A DNA stretch of 64,000 nt from Phoebastria nigripes (GCA_035582835.1 JAYKAV010003376.1:1022372-1086371); one strand, 5' to 3'; shown: positions 1-14,449, counted from the stretch's first letter. The notes: a model not told the origin generated them from the letters alone. Program-made: numbers and translations.

Positions 1-2559
1 CTTACCAGCACAGGGATGGGGTTTTGAAGATATTTGGAGAAAGATTTGATATTCCAGATGCTCTTATGAGATAAACCCTTTAAGCTCTTTTAGATCAGTC
101 ATTCTCTCTAACAGCTAAGCCACCAGAAGTTGGGGAAGCTCAGACTTTGATGCCCATTTAGGAAAACCATGATGGATGATATTTAGTACTTTGTAAGTCA
201 GACTAGATTATCATGGTGATTCCTGTCTGGTTTTAAAAACCTATTGATCCACTGGTGTCAGCATTGCAGAAGACAGCAAGTAGAAGCTTTCAAAATACTT
301 ATAAGATGGGCACTTTTTGCTGACTTTGATGCTGTAAAATTCCAACATCACAATGTATCTCCTGACAAGAAGAAAATTAAACTTCTGCTAATTTATACAT
401 TTATTTTAATTGGATTTTTCACAAGACATATAGTAATTAGATTCTGAAAAGATGACTGAACGCATCCATATAGGAAACAACGATCTATCATGTTAACTCT
501 GACTTGAAAGAGTTAAGCTACTAATATAGTTTTCTTGTCTGAGGAACCTTTCCAGCAGTTTTGCATATAGTGGTCCTCTGGGTTTGGGATATATACTAGT
601 GAAGGTAGTCAGCAGAAAAGCTTTAACAAGAATAGGAATTAAGTCTTGTTCCAGTGCAGCTTGAGCAACACTATGAATAGGTCACATACATCATGAAAAC
701 CAGCCATGAAATATAAGAACTTGCAGCCATCCAGAGACTGATTAATGATTCAAATAAGCAATCTCTTTGCATAATAGCACTCAGGGAACATTATAGACAC
801 AGACCCCATTCAACAGCTTAAACTGGGCTCTAGATCAAGAAAACATATGCAAAACTGCAGGGTTGCTGCCTGCAAAATCCAGCTAGTAATGCTACCAGCA
901 TTAAGCTATTTTTGATGCCTATGAGTCTAAAAGTGCAGTTTTTCAGGTTTAAGAAAAATAATAACTCTGGAAGCAGCTCTGCTTCATTATATTCTCAAAG
1001 GATGAGTTTTCAAAAAGGCAAAGATCCTGGCAACTTGAAATCATAAAGGATATCTATTATACTTTTCAAAAGAGCAACAGTATTATTCCTTCAGCTCTAG
1101 TCATCCACTCTGTAACTAAAGCCTATCTGCCTAAAATATCCCCGTTGGATCCATTAGTTACTATACCTTTCTTTAAGCTGTTAGGCAGCTGCTGTGTTCT
1201 TCTCACAGGATTCCTGTTCTCAGGCCCATGCTCTGGATGACACAGTAAAACAGGCACAAGATGAAAATAAGTTGTGGAGAATCCGATCTACAGCATTATT
1301 TGGGATTACTATTTTGGAATGAGATATGCCAAAAAATCAAGGGACCTAGCCTATACCTTTGTGTATTGTCACAAAGACAATATAATGGCCTCCACTGAGG
1401 ATAATTCTCTTTTATCTAGGGAAATCATATAGTTTGTAGGCTTTCCTCTTCCCATTCAAAATACAGTTTCACATCTTTTTTTGGCAATTTAGTGATACTG
1501 TATGGCACTGCATACTACCTCCACCAAGGTTCAGGTAGCCTCAAGCACCATAATTACAGGAATGCAGAGGTACACAGGATAATCAGAAGGGAAGAACAGA
1601 GCTTTCTTTTAGGCAGAACAAATACTATTGTTTGTCCATAAAACTGATAGTCCCAATCCAGCCGTCATACAGCCACCCCCTTCTACTTTATTCTGGGAAT
1701 AGTACAAGAGACAGTCAGAGGGCAGTAGCAGAAGCTGTGTTCTTTGCCATGCTCCTGTAAGAGTGGCCATACAGAGATCCTTGGATCTGGGCAGCACAGG
1801 ATGTTTAAGAAAACAATGCAAGCAAAAACACAAATATGAACAATGCTTCCCCAAGTAATAGCATCCCTATTTTTGGCAGCTTCTAGATCTCCCAACTCCA
1901 GGGACAGTATTAATAGCCTTTGATAGATTACTTCTTGTTTCTCTGTTTTTAATAACTTTCATGTATTTGACTTTTTTTTTAAACTAATTTATTCCTCCTC
2001 AAATATCTCTTCCAAGCTGAAGGGCCTATGCTGTGTAAACTTCTGTCATACACAAATAATTTCAAACTTCTTGTCTTCTTTCTTCTTTACCCTTCTCTAG
2101 AAAATCCTTATTCAGTTGTTTCTGAGATAAGGTTGTCAGAATCGTACACTTTTCCCAAGATACAGGTAAACATATGAAGTACCATAGCGATGAATCTAAC
2201 ACAGTCTTTGCCTTCTTGAGCACAGCTGATCATTGATAGGGTATTTTGAAAGCCATCTCACGAGCTTCTTTCCCAAGTGGTATTATATTACTAAGTGGCA
2301 CTGGACTTTTTATTGTCTGCTTCTTTGACTTGACTTCCCTCCCTCCTCATCACAAAGACACACAAGTGTCTTTGCATTTATTGACGCTGGACTTCATCTG
2401 CCATTTTATCACTCAGTATCAGAAGATTTTTCTGTGCTGCAACTTTGACTGCATCAAATAATTGTATACCATCAGAAAAATCCATTCATTCTTTTTTTCT
2501 GAATAATTTACAAATATTTTGAATAATCCCAAGCAATCTGCACATGTAACTTTCACCCG

Positions 2560-3540
2560 ATGTGAAAACTCACTTTTAACTTCATTTGTCTTTAATCCTA
2601 AGGAAGGATTGGATGACATATCCAATGACAACTTGGATTCTTAATTTCTTTAAAATCATTTGGTTAGCAACTTTGCCAAAGCTTTTCAGAAACTCAAAAT
2701 ATGCAACAGGTAGTGGATTGCCTTTATCTTCATGTTCGTCAATTCATCCAAAAAAGGCTAACAGATGTACGAGGTACAAATTCCTCTTCCAAAATGATAC
2801 GTACCATTAAACCACTGTTATCCACGTTATTGGACTTGTCCCTTATAAAGAGCAGCTCTAATTTGGGAATTCCCTCTAGGCTCCTCGCAGTGAACACCAA
2901 AGCAAATAATTCATTTAGCTTTTCTGCAAAGACCTTATTTTCCTTGAGCACTTCTTTTACATCTTGATCATCTATCAACCTTATAGACCTTCAGGCAGGC
3001 TTCTTGCCTCTGATGTGTTTGAAAAAGTTTTTATTATTAGTTTTTATGCCTTTAGCAAGTTATTCTTCGAAATTGTTTTTGTCCTCTATTATTATAGTTT
3101 TGCATTTAACTTGCCAGAGTGTACTGGGTTTTTTTCCCTAGTTCATTTGGGCAAGACTTCAAAGGGTGTCCTTTTAATGCTAATGGCCTTCTTCAGTTTA
3201 ATAATCCCCTTTGCTAACTTCTCATGCAACCTTTTACAAAGTTGCGGAGTTTTTCACATGGGGTAATACGCTTACTCTCTAATGGTAAAGCTGCAAAAAT
3301 GCATTCCTACAATAGTGATTTTATATAGCTGCCATGTCACCCGAAAGTGTTATTTTATTCTGTTTTGCCCTTTTAGCTACTGCCTTTAGTTTTCTTTCCA
3401 TTTTATGTTGGACCCCTTTCAGAAGTGTGTGCCAATCTAAGGACTTTTTGGCTTTTGTACTCCACCAGGAATGATAAGTTTGAGCATGTTTATATTTATT
3501 ATTACAGAGTGATTCTTTGACAGTTACATCTTCAATCAAT
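2560..3540 (-). mobile_element. Decayed Jockey-superfamily LINE (CR1/L3-like) ORF2 relic
   Basis: Reading the minus strand with stops ignored, three blocks appear in the order expected of a CR1/L2/L3-type ORF2. About 3010-3085 gives NFEExLAKGIKTNNKNFFKHI, resembling the linker before the reverse transcriptase. About 2890-2955 gives FAEKLNELFALVFTA, like the family's 'AExLNxFFASVFT'. At 2636-2729 DKGNPLPVAYFEFLKSFGKV then ANQMILKKL matches 'VxYLDFSKAFDxVxHxxLLxKL' of the palm. The second and third blocks are closer together than usual, so about 100 residues including the NYRPVS region seem deleted. Frames contain several stops, and no FADD block was seen. Extension to 3540 rests on a weak Lys-rich frame. 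This is a dead ancient copy. Confidence 0.72.
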
Positions 3541-6264
3541 ACTTAATCCTTGCTCAGGGATAAATAAAAAATCTAGTCTTCTCTTTTGGGCTCTCTGATT
3601 TCTTGCTTCAAGAAGATGTCATTTTTAAAGTGTATAAATGCAGTTTCTACATGACATTTGATCATGACACTTAATCAGTCCCCGTCATTACATTCTTTGA
3701 GTCCTTGTTGTTTCTTTGGTAAGTCTGAGCATGCCATTATAAAGATGCTTACTGTTACCATCCCATTTTGGCATGAAATTTTAATGCATAGAGATTGTGA
3801 GATTGTTCAGTACTTGTTGATATGATTCCGCCCCCACCCACCCCCCCTTTTTTTTTTCTTTTCCCTTTTTTGCTTCTGAGCTTTCTTTTAAGTATAATGT
3901 CACTCCTCCACTGGCTTGGTTTCCTCTGCTATTCGTGAGTAATTTTACACTGCTATTCCAGTGCTCACTGATTGAGATGCTATTATGTCAATATCCTCAT
4001 TTAAAATCAGCATTTCACTTTACTCATCTTCATTGCATACATTGGGCTAATTGTCCACTGGCTGGGTAAGCCTCTATTACAGCTATCTTGCACCAGTAGA
4101 ATAGCACGAACAGACATAGTTAGGTCAAACACTTGGCCAGCTGTCTGTAAATCATTTTTGAATACTAAGAGCTCTTTTGTATTAAATAAAAAAGCCCTGG
4201 CAGTGACTTTGCCCCTGTGTCTTAAAAGGCAAATGCAATCCCAGGCGGAAAATTGAGCTACATGAACAAAGGGCATGTTCCCAATGCTGTCTGAAGTAGG
4301 AAAAATAAAATGGATCAGCTCATTCCAGGCATTTCCACTTGCATCCTGTGAGAAGCCCCATCTCTAAGAAACTCTGGCAATAGCCAGCTGGAATTGACTG
4401 CTGTATCACTCAGGAGCTCATTCTCCTCAGTGCTCATCAGTTCAAATGCAGCCATTGACTGAAGCAGACTTGTCAGTGACCTTGACTCTGACCCAGTTTA
4501 TAAAAACACATGGGGGAGGAGCAGAAGCAAAGGGGAAATTTTTCATAAGTGGGTAAAAAAAAAAAAAAAATCTCTCAAACCCTGTGTCTCACTGAAAAAC
4601 AGAGAAGGGGAGGAGAAACATGAAACCAGAATTACTGAGGAGGAGCTTAAACATGTCTCCCAGACTCAGGGAAATTCTCAACACAGCACTGAACATGTCA
4701 GCCACTCCCTGATTAATGCTACTTAAAATAAAAAAAAAAAAAAGCCTCTCTCCCCAATGCAGATACTAAAAGAGGAATTTGATAACATCACAGCTGTAAG
4801 AATCACAGAAAGTAGAAGCAGAAAGAAGATGCAAGAGAGCGAGAAAAGAATCCATACTGAACCTCTCTTGTACACTCAGACCAAGAAAAAAATGTGTGTA
4901 TTATACAAAGGGAATATTTTCCTCCATTGACAAGGGGTAAATTCTTTGAAGAGATGGCTCTGATTCATCAGCAAGGTGCTGGCAGATGCCCCTAGAAAAA
5001 TAGAGAACATGGCTGTACATCTTCAAAAAACTATTTTAGGAGACACTATTTCCTCAGAGGGATATCTGAGTTGTGTTCAGCCCCCTAGGCATGTCCCAGG
5101 AAAATACAACCATGTTTTGATGGTGGAGAGGATACTAAAGCTTTGATGGATAATATTTTGATCCAAGGTAAAAGAGAGGAGTTTGACTAAAGGCCCTAAA
5201 GAGCTGTGGAAAAAGACAGAGCTGCTGAGCTAAAACTAAGAAAGCAACAACGCAAGTTCCATGTAATAGCAATAAAACACCTGCAAGAAAAGGTAAGGTG
5301 TACAGTAGATCACTGCAAAGTGGAGGTCATAACTAACATGTCTGCCCCAAACAAAAAACAGCAGTACAAAGATTTCTCAGAATGGCGAACTACAGAAAAA
5401 AAAAACCCGTGTGCCTGATTTAGATGTTTAGAGCTGCAACCTGCAAATGCTACTGCACAGATACCCCAGTCACAGGATGCAAATATTAATAGATTTGAGA
5501 AACTGAAAGAGTTAACTAAAGGGGTACTTATCTAGATATACGATAGTGAACCACACACTAATTTGTCTACAGTGCTTCAAGCAGGTGTTTGAGTATAATG
5601 GAGAAGAACAGCTTAGGTACAAACAAAAACTGACCATCATTGTGTAGAAACAAAGGAGGTTTTGGCTTTAGTCTCTGGGATTAAAATGTTTCATTCTTCT
5701 TTGGGAGATGAATTTTAGCTGAAACTGTTCCTATTCTAGATACAAACATTACTAAATGGGGATAGCAAAAAAACCCAACCAACCAACCAAAGAAACCACA
5801 ACCTGTGTCAGAGGTTACTACTATGGTGCTATGATTAGCACATTGAGTACAAACAGAGAAATTTGGTAGCTGTAGACACACTCCCTGGAGAGTCTAGAGT
5901 ATTTGACAAACGTATAGTGGAGCATCATTCAGAGCTAGATTATGAACATGTCAGTGTGATCAAAACAAAACAAAACCAACCAAAGAGCCTGTCTAGTTTA
6001 GATGAAACGTGGCTTGTAATTCCCAGAGCCTTTGCAAAAAATAAGGCTATTAGCAGAGGGTGGCCTGAACAGCACTCCCCTTCCATGACTATCACTTTAA
6101 GAAGGAGTTCACAGTTCCAGGTGGGACTTCATCTAATGGCGTCAATGATTCCTAAGATGTTACCAGAGAAATTATATATTCACCTTTATATATACATTTA
6201 TGTATATGAAGATATACATGTAGGCAGTTTACATGTTGAAAAGAAATCAAAGACAAGGGGCAAA

Positions 6265-6450
6265 GATCATAGATTAATTGGCGATGCGAAGGGAGATGCA
6301 AATCTGTAGAGGTTATTGAGTCTATTCGACTGCCTCGAAAGGGAATTTACTCTATCTAAACCTTTACCAATAAATACCTGTCATAAACCCCTCCCATGAT
6401 AAAGATTCAGCATCTCCTGTAAATAATCTATTCTAGTGCCAAACTAGCTC
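6265..6450 (-). mobile_element. Ancient CR1-like 3' fragment
   Basis: The plus strand reads gatcatagattaattgg and later gataaagattcagcatctcc and aataatctattctagtgcc. This parallels the reverse complement of older CR1 3' ends ('atcatagatt...', 'gatggagaatccaccacttc...', 'tttgttccaatgg'). The intervening sequence is highly diverged. It overlaps the end of the 148-codon frame at 5863-6309, which is one reason I do not treat that frame as a gene. Confidence 0.5.
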
Positions 6451-9376
6451 TGCTGCTAGCAAGCTTCTCATAATACTGTGTGTGTTTAAAGGACCGTGGG
6501 AAGGAAGATGCTAAGATCAGAAGCTGCTTTACCTAGCAGAAATATAGAACATCAGTAGATCAAGAAAGAATGTTTACTCCAGAACAAAGTGGAAGTAGCT
6601 TATTTCTTAAAATTGAGTGAAAGAAACTGAAGAATTCTTCTCAACTGTTACTCCCACTCTCACGAGATTGCTTATCAGAAAACACCACAGCTAACAAACT
6701 GATCATGCACATCACATTCATTTCTGTCAGCAGATACCCGATGTATTCATATTTAACAATGGGAAGAGTTTAATGGGAATACTTTTAAACAGTCTACATG
6801 AAGTATAATGTTAGCTAGAGCATTAGTAAGTCTTACTATGCTAGCCCAACATAAGGTGGGAAATAGAGTCAAAATCCTAACCACCTACTAGCAAAAGCTA
6901 CAGAATCAGACACTGATCTGTGCATCGCGTTGTTAAATTATGCCCTAGCACCAGTGAAACAAAGGTTGCCCTTACTACCATTTTGTTCAACAGAGAACTG
7001 AAATAAGAATGATATTTGCAATACTAAAAAGTTACACTTCAGTCAATAGGGACTTGCAAGATAGAAGTGGTACAGGGCACTTCTACAATGTCAACAAACC
7101 GGCACAAACACAAACATTACCACAGAAAGCAGCCACAGGGTTATCATAGTTGAACATATACTGCATAAGAAGAGGTAATACCTCTTCTAATTTCAAGAGG
7201 AGAGAAATAAGAGGCAGCATGTTGGCCATTTTGCCTGAGAAGAACTCAGAATAACATGCACTATATTAGGTTGAGAATTATTGGCAAAAAATGATGCCTG
7301 ATGATAGCTGTTTTGATGTCTGAGTGAAAACCATCAGGTACTAATGACAACCCAGGATATCTGAGGGACTATCTGAACATCACTTCCTAGTAAGTTGTTA
7401 AAATTCAATATTGTTAACAATGATTATTCATTACTACTGTGTTGTTTAGCTGGGGAAGGAAGTCTAAGAGCTCTGCTAACAGCAAAATGGAGCCAGGTAG
7501 TGTGTTATGCTACAGATCTCATTACCCTGTGTTAATCTGTTATGACTCCATATACCAGATGATGCAGACCTCCGCTGATTTGTTTGGCTCTGAGTGATTT
7601 CTGAGCAATACCAAACCCCAACCCACAGCCTTTCCAAACATTTATTAACATCCAAACTGGTTTCAGCTGGAATGAGAATCAGCTTATAATTTTCCAGTGA
7701 AATATGTTTCACTTTGCTGCTCCAATTTATAACAGGAGCAGGGGAGATGATGAGGGAAGAGAAGAATTTTTGAACAGAAAACAATTGCTTCCAGTCATTC
7801 AAATGTTAGATTAGATAATACTACTTGTGGGCTTATAGTATAAGAAGCCTAAGTGCACAATTTTGATGTGAAACCCTTGCAAAATCTGTTATTATACTTT
7901 ATTTGTCAACTATCCAGTATCACACTGATGATAATACTAATAACATCATTTCACGAGATGAGTGGAGGTAGAGCCTCTAAGATTGACACAATTTGCAGGA
8001 CTGACAAAAATAAAATTTGTCACGCTCCAGCAAAGTACATGCATCTCAGAGACCAGCTGCATTTTTCTTAACATGGAGTTGTCTGGTGAAGAATGTAGCA
8101 CTGCCAAAGGCAGAGAGGATGGGAGGTCACTAAAGCAATGCTGCCATTAGGGATAGTTGCAAGCTGTAAAATATCAGTTACAGGTTTCTAAGTGTTCATT
8201 TTGTGACCTAGTTTTCCATGGAACGAGAATGCTTCCCTCAAAGCATGGCACTGCCCTTATAACCAGGGACACCAGAAAAAAAAAGATCCTGATTTTCATC
8301 ACTACAAAAGGTCAGGATAATGAAGAAAGTTGGGGGTTGGATGTGCAGCACATGGAGCACTCCCACATGGCCGCACTTTGAACATGGCTCCTGCACAGTC
8401 AAAACTACTGTCCTTGATAGTATGCTCTAGATGCTGCTACTGAAGGCCTAGAAAANAAGTAGGTTGAACAACAGCATTGACTGTTGCCAGTCTAAACAGC
8501 ATCTGAAGACAGCACCAGTCAGTCAGAGCAGCATGCAGAAGGGCAGCGACTAAGGGTCTATGTCAAGCATTAACATCTGAACTGCATCTTTGAAAGAGAT
8601 GGGGAGTGGTCTGGAGTGGTAAGAACATGTGCAATATCCTGAGAGGGATGAACAGAGCTCAGTACCAGAATGGGAGAAACAGAAGGTGAAAAGAAAGTCT
8701 GTAAGCACAGGGGAGGGCTAAGCCTGTACTCTTTGGCAATGATGATGGGAAAACCTAGAGAAACCACTTAGCTGAGTAAAACAGTCAACTCTAATGAGTT
8801 ACAGAATGTCAGGGAGAAAATGTGTTTCCCTTCAACTGGCTATGCTAACGTCCTTCACACACCACTCAACNTTCAACCCCACCTGCTTTCTCGTATCTGG
8901 GTTTATCAGCAGAGAAAGCAACAAGCTGGAACTCAGAGATCAGCTCAGGCCTTTTCCCCAGGCCAAGCTATCTCTACTGTCCTCCTGCAGCAGTGAAGGT
9001 GCATGATGTACTGAGGGGAGCCAACCCTAGTGATGGATATCCATCTGCTTCTAAAGAAGGGTCTAGAAATAGATGATAACACAGAACCAGAAGAGTGTAT
9101 GTTCAGAACGTTTGGAAGAAAGTAGATATATTCTCTTCATGGAGAGGAATGTAGTCATCTGCCAAAAAATCCAGAGTTACATTGACTTATCAGACAAATG
9201 TTAATTCATCTGTAGTCTTACTGCTTGCACACCCAAGCCTACCTGGATCAAAAACAAGGCCTCCTCAGAGACAGGAAGATTGGAAACATATGCTTTTTTT
9301 CAAGTCTAAGCCTGCACATTGTATCTTAAAAAACCTTCTCAAAAACATAAAAGGTGTCATTCAGCCTTAAATACTG

Positions 9377-9395
9377 CCCCCCCCCCCCCCGCCCC
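9377..9395. repeat. C-rich homopolymer, 14 C plus 4 C
   Basis: Fourteen C, one G, then four C. It is a short counterpart of the C64 tract and is also G-rich in the AGBL4 transcript. Confidence 0.9.
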
Positions 9396-10839
9396 ACCTG
9401 CAGTATTATGTTTACTCATCCTTTCTTATTATTAATTCTGTTGTCAGCAGATACCCACAAAGCCCACAGGCAAAGTGTCTCTTTCCCTCCCTCACACCAG
9501 TCCACAGCAATAGCAGATTGCCATACTCTATCAGTTAATTCATCAGCTCTTGTGGCAGATGTCTGTGTGGTGGATCTAAAGGTTCCAGCCCAGCAGATGA
9601 CTCAGATTTCATCACGCTGAGGCTTCATTTCAGCTGTATGTTTTGCTTTGAATCAATGAAAACTTTCACCCAGAATAGTATTAAAAGTACGTAAAAGCTG
9701 CAACATCAAGCACTCCAAAGTCAGGAATGGAAACAAAAGGCTGCCTATGCAGAAATAATTTAAAACTTTGGTATATGTGTGCATGACAAAGGAGATGATA
9801 ATTAATGAGCACACTCCAGGTGGGTGGTTTTTTGTTTTCTTTTCTTTTTGGTCAGGTCTCCAGCTCACTCAGGGCACGAGGTGAATAGTGTCTAACACAG
9901 GAATCATCTGCATGTAGGACTCCAGCTTCAATGACAACAGGAGGTGGAAAACAGGCAGAATAGAAGAAAGATGGAAGTACATCTTTCAAGAAGACAAAGT
10001 ACAGTGTTGCAATGGGAGTGCCTGGGAGCACTGCATCCCATCTCTGCATTTTCATTTGATGGGGGGTAAATCACTTGAAACAGATTCTTCCCAAGCAGTC
10101 AATTGCTGCCTATTCCTTGTCTTCTGTGTCTTAAGAACTCCAAATGACAGAAATAGTCTATCCCAATCTTCCTTGGAGAAGAAAGGGGTAGAAACAAGAC
10201 AGTGAACTTATCAAGCCTTGGTGAATGACATGAAACAAATCTGATCCCAAGCATCTTAAATTATCTATCTCAAATGAGTAGGTACTTCTGTTCATAACTG
10301 TCTCTGCCTCTGTTTCCTATCCATACAAGGATAACATATTTGTCTCTCACAGGGGTCCCCCCCAAAATAATTAACGCTTCTGAAATGCTCCCAGAGTATA
10401 GCAATGAGCAAAACAAAAAAGCCCACGTGGAGATTAACAATTCCATCCTCAGAGCAGGATCTGAATAGCACACCGTAAATACAGGGGGGCGGCTGCACAA
10501 TGAACACTGAAGCTAAAACAAAATGCTGAATAGCTGCTTATTATGTGAAAGTTTTCTATTTGGAGAACTCAGTGAGGCAGGGGTCTAGCTGAGAGAATAA
10601 CATGAGCCCCTACGATTAAAGACCATATCACAGTGCATATATTCAAGGGGACTGCGCTGACACTGAACACGCTACCTAAGTTCACTCATTAAATCTGTTT
10701 TAAAGAGTGCATTTGCTTGTTGGGAAAAGCGCTGGATGGCCACACAAAATCTGTCCAACAATCAAGCAGTTCTACTGCTCTCTCTGTCTCTGAGGCTTCA
10801 TGTTATCCCAGAGATAAGGACTGTTTGATGTCCATAGAC

Positions 10840-11000
10840 CATCCATATCCTGAGCTTGCCAGTGCTGAGCACTTAATCCCCAGTCCAAAACATTTAAGCA
10901 CCTGCTTAACCATAAGCACACAAGGAACACTGCTGAATTCAATCGGATTGTTCACGTGTTTAAATCTAGCTGCGCATATATGCTTTATTAGATTCCTTAC
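10840..11000. repeat. Ancient amniote repeat ('cttaagcacatgcttaa' type)
   Basis: Fragments gctgagcacttaatccccag, aagcacctgcttaaccataa, ctgctgaattcaatcggatt and ttcacgtgtttaaatctagc resemble a common old repeat of birds and reptiles. That repeat has the pattern 'gcacttaagcacatgcttaa', 'cccattgaattcaatgggac' and 'tactcacgtgcttaaagtta'. The element is partly self-complementary, so the strand is not assigned. Confidence 0.5.
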
Positions 11001-14000
11001 CTAGACATTCATTCTCCAAACAGCTCTCTACGTGAGGTGTGTTATCATGCCCAAGCAGAACTTCCTGGCCCCACAGTTCAGCTGTTGGAACAGCTCATAT
11101 GAACATCCTTTGACGTACTTCAGACAAAAGTCAGCTGAGTTGGTTTAAACAATACATTCATGTTCTGAGCTAATTCCGCTAACCTGCTCCTGCACAGACA
11201 GGGGAATCATCTACACATATCATCTGGTGGAGAGGTGGGAAGGCAGTGATGTCTGGCATATGGGCAGGAAAAGGTACTTAAGAACAGAAATATCTTCAGC
11301 CAACAACACATGATCTAGAAGAGCAAGTCTGTCACTTCAGTCTCATCTGCAAGACTGACACCACTAGAAACAGCTGAGAATATCCCCTCAGTTCACATAG
11401 GCCAACACAATGACAGTGACTTACCATCAGGAGTGATTGTTTCAAAATCAGTGACATGGAGATCAAAAGCTTCCTATTGTTCTCTGATTTCTTGACCCAT
11501 CCACTCCCTCCTAAAGATGATATGGTCATTATGGAATTTGAAACACTTCAAAAATAAAATAAGCACACTTTGTAAAACCCAGATGAACAGAGAACCACAG
11601 GTGCTTTCGTTTATTTTTATACAGTAGCTACAGTAAACACTTAGTCTTGGACCACTCAGTGCTGGAATCACTGTAGCTGTGGCATTGTGTGCGCGCCTTA
11701 TACCCACTTCACTTATTTCTGTGTCAGTGATCCTCCCCCCTCCAGAATTTTTTCAAAGGAAACAGCTTATCTTCCATACTGCAGCAGCAGAAGAAAAATC
11801 CTCCTATACAGCAATATTTAATATGTGGTTTTATGCTCTTATGGCAGCTAATTTTCCTTAAATGATTTAAGGGAATGAATACATCTAAAAGGCCTGCACT
11901 GAGCCATTCTGCAATAGCAACATGAAGCTGAACTTCCTTTGCTTTAAACAATCCAATCTCTTGTGGGCAGCTCCTCACAGCAGATCTTGTCTAGAATGGG
12001 AGGGATGAAGGTTATTTTATATTACGTTATTTTGCAGGGAACCTTACTTTGCATTTTATTTCATTTCATATTCCCCAGTGTGGGGAGACTTCAGGTGAGG
12101 AGAAGGTGGCAGAACAGACATGTTCAAATGCATAATCCCTGATCTGTTGCAGTTTGACACCAGCCCCCTGCAACTGGTTCACCTATGCATGCAGCCAACC
12201 ATCTATCATGTGTTACTCATCTAAAAGTTACACTCTGCACCTGGACAGTACTTAAAATCTTTAGCAGCCTGAAGTGATTCAAAGCAGGTTTTTATTCTGG
12301 CACTCTGTCAAGAGGGGAGGGGTGGGTATTTTTATCTCAAGTACTTACTAAAACCAGTCACTGCTAAAGCAGGATGGCACACGTACAGTCCCATGCCCTC
12401 TCTCTGAGGCAGCTGGCATGTTTCCCCCCTCTGTACCAGCACTTTGGATATGGTCTGTTTATACAAATATTACTTGGATCAGAGGGACTAAGAATCTGGT
12501 ATTGCCTGAAAGAACCAATAATCCCTTATACTGCATTGTATTGCTGAGGGTCTCTCAAACTGTCAGAAAGGCTGGTATTGACTAGGGGATGATAAAACCA
12601 GACAAGAAGGTTTTTTGGTGAGTAGCTAATTCACTGAGAAATGAAACTCTGAAGAGCTACCTGAACTTGGCTGGTAGTTTAATCCATAAAAAGATTCCTA
12701 AATAGTATTTAAAAGAAAATTAAATAATCCTGAAAATGAAATGTTGCATTTGTGTTTGAAAGGCTCCTTCTTCTTTCCCTCAGAAGGAAACGGACTGGAA
12801 CTGGTTCATCTCAGGTTGATCACTGGGGAGGGGTGGGAAACAGAGAGATGGAGGAAAAAAAAGGTTTCCATTTCAGACCAACTCTGACCAAACATTTCTT
12901 TTGATTTTTCATTTTAGCCACCACAGCAAATAAATTCGTTCTTCACACACAGGGCAGCTGGAAACTACCAGCTTTTCAAAGCTTCCCAGAAATGGGACAA
13001 AGCTGAAAAGAATTTTTTTCCCACCAAGAATAGCTTTATTTTACTGACAGTGACTTTTAATAGTGCCAGGATTTGTTGCTTTACTAGCTAGAAGCATTCC
13101 CCTACACCCAACTTTCTTGTAATGCTTAAGGACCTCTTTATTCTTGGAAAAAAACTTTCTTCTCGGACAAAGCAGCCTGCATGTTCTCTCCATCATCTAG
13201 AAGGAAAATTGTCTTGCTATTTGGGGTAGGAAACAGAGGAAACACCAGGCTGGCTGTAAAGCTCCTTTCTTTACTTTCCATCATCATCACTCTAATACAG
13301 CAGGGCTTAGGAGCCTTGGTCACAGGCACAATGCTAGGTGCTGCACAAACAGAATAGAAAGACAAATTCTATGCCAAACAATTAGCAGCCTTAGAAAATA
13401 TTTTCCATGCCATTGGATTCCACTGCATATGTAAGGACCTTATCTATTAACCTATCTTCCTTGTACTTAAAATCCCTTCTGTACAGGTATTACTACTAGC
13501 TGGAAGATAAAAAGTCCAATTAAGATGTACTGGGAGAACCAGGAGTTAAATTAAAGGAGCTCTTATCCTATACATGATGTAGCCAGGGGTAAGAATACTC
13601 CTTCTTTATTAGCAAGGCAAACCAGGTCCTTTTTCACACTAACAGAAAGAAGAAAAAAAAAAAAATTAGCAAAACCCCAGGGAATTAAAGATCCAAATGC
13701 CATCTCCATAATGGGAAGTAAAAAGAAAGGACAAATACCAGGAATTCCATACAGAAAAAAATAATCATCTATAAAATTTCCTCTTATGTTTTTGGTAGTG
13801 ATTTTTTCCTACTCATCTCCATCTTTGTTCAGCAGTTTTTCTTAGGTGCCACGTTCAATAATCCTTCTGCGCTTTGATGTCAAACATTCAATAGCTGTCT
13901 GCCTCCCTCCCACTCTTCTTCTCCATATTCTCTGCAATCCATCTCCTCTGATTAGCTAAGATTTCACCTTCAAGAACACCTCTGCTTCTCTGAGTGAGCA

Positions 14001-14449
14001 TGAGTGTGTGCGTGTGTGTTTATATAATATTTGCAAATATTATCCTCCTCCCGCTCTGCACGCCACATAGCAACCCCTGCCGGAGCTCTGGATTAAACAT
14101 CAATGCCATTCAGTAATTCAATTTGGGGGGCCTGCTGTTTTGAATCCAGCTCAGGACATCATGAGAGCAGCTTGATTGAATTTAGGCCCTGCTTTCAGAA
14201 TAATTCCATATTTAATCTGAGCTGAACTTCATTTCACTTGCTCTCTCCACTCTGATGCTTCCTGTGACAAAAGACACAAATGTTCCCTGATCTCATGCAG
14301 TGATGGTGGTGTTTGCTTACTTCACTCTTATTTTGGTTTGCCACTGGATTAAGCCACATCAGAGTTACTGGCATCTTGCACAAGCCCGCAGCGGGAGAGA
14401 GTTGGTACCTCAGCAAGTGGCTGTTCTGGCATCACCTTTCCCCACTCAC

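Larger units (their letters stand above)
1..14449 (-). other. AGBL4: AGBL4 intron, partial (3' end beyond the left edge)
   Basis: This is sequence downstream of the exon at 14450-14561 in gene orientation. It begins with the gtgagt donor and no acceptor and exon was recognised before the window edge. Contents: a decayed LINE reverse transcriptase (2560-3540), an old CR1 piece (6265-6450), a C14 run near 9377, and an ancient repeat (10840-11000). Elsewhere I see only AT-rich unique sequence with A, T and C runs. Stretches 1-2550, 3550-6260, 6460-10830 and 11010-13980 contain nothing I can name. The best frame there (5863-6309, 148 codons) resembles no family I know and overlaps a repeat. Confidence 0.75.

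Noticed and set aside
5863..6309. 148-codon plus-strand frame
   Set aside because: Its protein matches no family I know, its composition follows local AT content, and its end overlaps an old CR1 fragment.
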